A stretch of 61,231 bases of DNA from JAFLCM01 sp964510955 (GTDB lineage: Bacteria; Planctomycetota; Phycisphaerae; Phycisphaerales; UBA1924). The stretch's first letter is position 1; each line of letters opens with the position of its first letter. The translations under genes were made by a program, and so were the position numbers. Location of the stretch: positions 1 to 61,231 of the forward strand of contig CAZEDW010000025.1 in assembly GCA_964510955.1 (NCBI GenBank), read 5' to 3'. The notes beneath the pieces were generated by a model. That model was not told where the DNA came from and ran no database searches. It saw only the letters and a program-made list of their open reading frames with translations. Positions 58,581 through 61,231 of the stretch are shown in pieces.

Positions 58581-58601
58581 TTCACCGCGGAGGCGCGGGG
58601 G
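58581..58601. repeat. 9-nt iterated GC repeat, copy G
   Basis: TTCA plus CCGCGGAGG and CGCGGGGG begin 2 bases after the acs stop codon, TTCACC end toward acs. The rest of the 220-bp spacer up to the regulator gene shows no gene. Confidence 0.75.
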
Positions 58602-58796
58602 TTGAGGAGCCCAAGTTGTGGCGAGTTCTTCACCGACGCCTCTTGCGTACTTTGTGCCGCCCGTTGCCGCTGGACATCGTCTCCAGCGCCGAGGTATGCA
58701 GGTATCGGCGCGCCAACGTTGAATCCGTGGCTGGCTTGCTGAACCGGCGAGCGCCGAGGGGCCAGTGGAATTTTGGATGCCTGCCGCAACCACGAT

Positions 58797-58818
58797 TGAA
58801 ATCACGTGTATTATTTCA
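58797..58818 (+). promoter_or_regulatory. candidate operator/promoter of the ArsR-like regulator
   Basis: Inverted repeat TGAAAT-N10-ATTTCA ends 3 bases before the GTG start of the regulator gene. A TATTAT (-10-like) lies inside it. The closeness to the start suggests a leaderless or very short transcript under self-control. Confidence 0.45.
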
Positions 58819-58821
58819 GTC

Positions 58822-59538
58822 GTGAGACCCGTCCCAACCACACCCCGCAACCCGTCAAACACAGGGATCGCCTCAGACGCCTGCCCACCCCCGTCCGCCG
58901 GGTTCATCGTCCGCGAACCGGCCCAGGTTCGGGCTCTGGCCTCCCCCGTCCGCCAGGAGATCGTCGACGCGCTGGTCGCCGCGGGCGCCTGCTCTATTTC
59001 CGATCTCGCCCAGCATCTGGGCCGGGCCCCGGACGCCCTGTACTTCCACGTGCGTCGGCTGGTCAAAGTCGGCCTGGTGATCGAGCGCGAGCGCCGCAAG
59101 GACGGGCGTCACGCGTGGGCGGTGTACGACCTTCCCGGGCGCCCCGTGCGCCTCAGCTACCAGCCGCCGAACAAGCCCCGTGACCTCACCCGCGTCATCG
59201 CCTCGGCGATCCGCCTCTCATCGCGTGATTTCGCCCGCGCGATGAGCGACTCCGGGTACCTCGACCCCGACGTCCCGCCCAGCGGCCCCCGGCGCGTCTG
59301 GGGCGGGCGCGCCAAGGGCTGGCTGACCGATGACCAGCTTTCGCGGGTCAACGCACTCATCGAAGAAGCCATGGCAATCGTGCGCGATAGCGGCCCACCC
59401 GCCGCGTCACGGGGCGGGCGGCGCACACATGGAGCGTCGAGGCTCGTGAGCGTCGGTGTCCTGATCGCACCCGTCACAACGTCAGCTCGAGCGCCCTCCC
59501 CACGGGCTCGCGCAACACCCAAAGGAGCATCGTCATGA
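58822..59538 (+). CDS. ArsR-like winged-helix transcriptional regulator
   Basis: Predicted 238 residues from a GTG at 58822. Residues about 30-105 form a helix-turn-helix domain: VRALASPVRQEIVDALVAAG, SISDLAQHLGRAPDALYFHVRRL, then the wing VIERERRKDGRHAWAVY. The C-terminal part (SRDFARAMSDSGYLDP, LTDDQLSRVNALIEEAMAIV) is like that of ArsR-type regulators in planctomycetes and has no known ligand site. The last ~35 residues are Ala/Arg-rich. Its stop overlaps the start of the aspartic protease by ATGA. The operator candidate immediately upstream suggests autoregulation. Confidence 0.8.
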   Translation: MRPVPTTPRNPSNTGIASDACPPPSAGFIVREPAQVRALASPVRQEIVDALVAAGACSISDLAQHLGRAPDALYFHVRRLVKVGLVIERERRKDGRHAWAVYDLPGRPVRLSYQPPNKPRDLTRVIASAIRLSSRDFARAMSDSGYLDPDVPPSGPRRVWGGRAKGWLTDDQLSRVNALIEEAMAIVRDSGPPAASRGGRRTHGASRLVSVGVLIAPVTTSARAPSPRARATPKGASS

Positions 59539-61112
59539 CCCTCTCCCGGACCGTTCTTGTCACCCTCTCAATTGCGTCCCCGCTGGTGGGCCCGCCCGCT
59601 GCGCACTCCGAAAGCGATGCAACGGTCCAGTCGCTGCTGGAGAAGGCCCGCAAGGGCATCGGGCGGACCAAGGCAGCCGGCGCCCCCGACGCCGCGCGTT
59701 CGATCATCATGCTTTCAGGGACCACCAGGTTCCTCGGATCGGGCGCCAAGGCGACCGTGAGCTTCGACCCCGCGGGCAACTACAAGACCGAGATCGACGG
59801 CCCCGTGTCCTTCGCCCGCGGCATCGCAAACGGCAAAGGCTGGTGCCACGACCTGGGCGGCGAGGTCCACCCCCTGTACTTCGGCGAGCTCGAGCCCATG
59901 CTGGTCGAGTCCTCGCTCGTTACCGGTTCGTGGACCGATTCGCCCGCGTTCGAGTTCGCCGCGCTGCCCGACAAGCAGACCGACGCCGCCGATGTGCTGG
60001 CGTTCACGCTCAGGAACGGTCGCCTCAAGGGCGAGATCAACCTCGACAAAGGCACCGGACGTCCCACGCTGGTGCGCTTCGGCGCCGGCCCCGAGGTCCG
60101 CACCATCACGCTGAGCGGCGAGCTCATCGTCGACGGCGCGTGGTACCCCGCCAGGGCGGAGCTGGGCGAACCATCCGGCTTCACCACGACCCAGAGCTTC
60201 GAGCACGCCCAGCGCGTGCCCGCGGCGAGCGCCTCGTTCGATCCGCCCGCGGAGAACCTGAACGACCGCGAGTTCGACGCGAGCATCCCCGCCGAGATCG
60301 AGGTGAAGCGGGTGAAATCGGGCCACCTGCTCGTTCGCCCCAGGATCAACGGCCAGGACGCCGGCTGGTGGTTCTTCGACACCGGCGCCGGCGGCGCCGT
60401 CATCAGCCCCGCGATGATCGACAAGCTGGGCCTCGAGCGGTTCGGCGAGATCCCTGTCGGCGGCATGGGCGGCACGTCCAGCATGCCCATGGTCCGCCCC
60501 CACAGCGTGACGCTCGGCCCGATCACGTACCACGACCTGATGATGACCCAGGTGGACCTTGCGCCGATCGGGGCCGCGCTGGGAGAGGAAATCGTCGGCG
60601 CCATCGGCTACAACCTGCTCCACCGCTGCATCGTCCGCGTGGATCAGAACGCGCCGAAGGTGGCGATCTACGACCCCGCCAAGTTTGACGGTTCCGCCCC
60701 GGGGGGGGCGGGCCTGAACTGGAGCAAGCTCTACGTCTACGAGCGCCACCCGTGCATCGACGCGAGCTTTGAGGGCAGAGCCGGGGTGTTCAAGATCGAC
60801 ACCGGTGCCGGCAGCCAGACCGTCATGTTCCACTCACCCGCCGTCGTCCGCCACAAGCTGCTCGACCGCGAAACATCCGATTCCAAGGGCGGCGGCGTAG
60901 GCGGGTACAAGGCCGTCAAGGTCGGCACCCTCGACTGGTTCGAGTTTGGCGGCGTCCGCCAGGACCAGGTCAAGGCGACGTTCAGCCTCGCCGCCGACGG
61001 CACCAGCGCCGAGGCCTGGGCCGACGGCGCCATCGGCGGCAAGCTGCTGACCCCGTTCGAGCTGGTGCTGGATTACAAAAACGAGCGGATCGCGCTGGTG
61101 AAGGTGCGCTGA
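59535..61112 (+). CDS. secreted aspartic protease with two retropepsin-like domains
   Basis: Predicted 525 residues. A signal peptide (residues 1-24, ending PPAAHS) and a ~230-residue beta-rich region precede two retropepsin-like domains, each with an active-site DTGA: WWFFDTGAGGAVIS (about residue 282) and VFKIDTGAGSQTVMF (about 420). Usual bacterial members of this type have one or two such domains; two in one chain would let it act without dimerising, as pepsins do. It is co-translated with the regulator upstream (ATGA overlap), with GGAG 7 bases before the ATG. Its substrate is unknown. Confidence 0.82.
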   Translation: MTLSRTVLVTLSIASPLVGPPAAHSESDATVQSLLEKARKGIGRTKAAGAPDAARSIIMLSGTTRFLGSGAKATVSFDPAGNYKTEIDGPVSFARGIANGKGWCHDLGGEVHPLYFGELEPMLVESSLVTGSWTDSPAFEFAALPDKQTDAADVLAFTLRNGRLKGEINLDKGTGRPTLVRFGAGPEVRTITLSGELIVDGAWYPARAELGEPSGFTTTQSFEHAQRVPAASASFDPPAENLNDREFDASIPAEIEVKRVKSGHLLVRPRINGQDAGWWFFDTGAGGAVISPAMIDKLGLERFGEIPVGGMGGTSSMPMVRPHSVTLGPITYHDLMMTQVDLAPIGAALGEEIVGAIGYNLLHRCIVRVDQNAPKVAIYDPAKFDGSAPGGAGLNWSKLYVYERHPCIDASFEGRAGVFKIDTGAGSQTVMFHSPAVVRHKLLDRETSDSKGGGVGGYKAVKVGTLDWFEFGGVRQDQVKATFSLAADGTSAEAWADGAIGGKLLTPFELVLDYKNERIALVKVR

Positions 61113-61153
61113 GCGCTGAATCAGCCCTCCCCGAACGGCGCTCGGCTCCGCAA

Positions 61154-61227
61154 CACCCGGGGCGCGATTCGAACGCGCGACCTGCGCTTTAGGAAAGCGC
61201 TGCTCTATCCAGCTGAGCTACCCGGGC
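61154..61227 (-). tRNA. tRNA-Arg (anticodon CCT)
   Basis: On the minus strand a full cloverleaf: acceptor GCCCGGG with CCCGGGT (one G-U pair), D-arm TAGCTCAGCTGG, anticodon stem GCGCT/AGCGC with loop TTCCTAA (anticodon CCT, Arg), T-arm GCGCG-TTCGAAT-CGCGC. No CCA is encoded. Confidence 0.93.
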
Positions 61228-61231
61228 ACGC

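Overview
This window reads as a piece of a draft genome or MAG of a high-GC planctomycete, most likely class Phycisphaerae. That placement is inferred from gene content. Two secreted proteins end in paired dockerin-like EF-hand repeats (LLLRFGQ/FLLRFGR type) and a third carries one such repeat near its C-terminus. There is a Ser/Thr kinase fused to kinesin-light-chain-type TPRs, ThyX, a family of proteins with a GspG-like C-terminus, many genes without Shine-Dalgarno sites, and intergenic hairpin repeats of the kind common in planctomycetes. One 100-N scaffold gap lies inside an exbD gene. I see no transposase, phage gene or CRISPR array.

Layout. 1-9.1 kb: tRNA-Gly, a secreted SGNH-type protein, thyX, a recX cluster, a membrane protein, a B12-fold protein without its cobalt-ligand His, a methyltransferase and cysS. 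9.1-18.3 kb: a flippase, a membrane protein, a zinc-ribbon membrane protein followed by a broken paralogue, and a 1210-residue secreted serine protease with a clear terminator. 18.5-21.9 kb: a GspE-N-terminal (MshEN) protein, an FHA protein and a PilT ATPase. 22-31.9 kb: an alpha/beta hydrolase, an exbB-exbD-exbD operon, a 3-hydroxyacyl-CoA dehydrogenase, a third GspG-tailed protein, typA, a hotdog-fold protein and an MBL hydrolase. 32-41.7 kb: ruvB, mutL, an HNH nuclease, the kinase-TPR protein, ndk, pheS and a membrane protein. 41.8-51 kb: an FG-GAP/dockerin protein, a sigma-70 factor, a UVR-motif protein, uppP and an ABC exporter pair. 51-61.2 kb: metH, a SpoIIE-type phosphatase, acetyl-CoA synthetase, an ArsR-like regulator overlapping a two-domain aspartic protease, and tRNA-Arg.

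Most genes are housekeeping: DNA repair (ruvB, mutL, recX), nucleotide metabolism (thyX, ndk), translation (cysS, pheS, typA, tRNAs), one-carbon and acetate metabolism (metH, acs) and envelope (uppP, flippase, ExbB/D).

The most unusual signal is non-coding. Several intergenic spacers carry short iterated repeats with a strict period: 9 nt (CGCGGAGGG units), 8 nt (CCACTTGA units) and 7 nt (CAAAGCT units and GTGGGCA units). Copies of the 9-nt family lie within about 10 bp of a start or stop codon at every main site, always with the TTCACC end toward the coding region. In four spacers (MBL-ruvB, ndk-pheS, uppP-permease, upstream of metH) copies of one family sit at both ends in inverted orientation. 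Unrelated sequences therefore share one architecture, and at uppP and the MBL gene the repeat falls exactly where the start codon should be.
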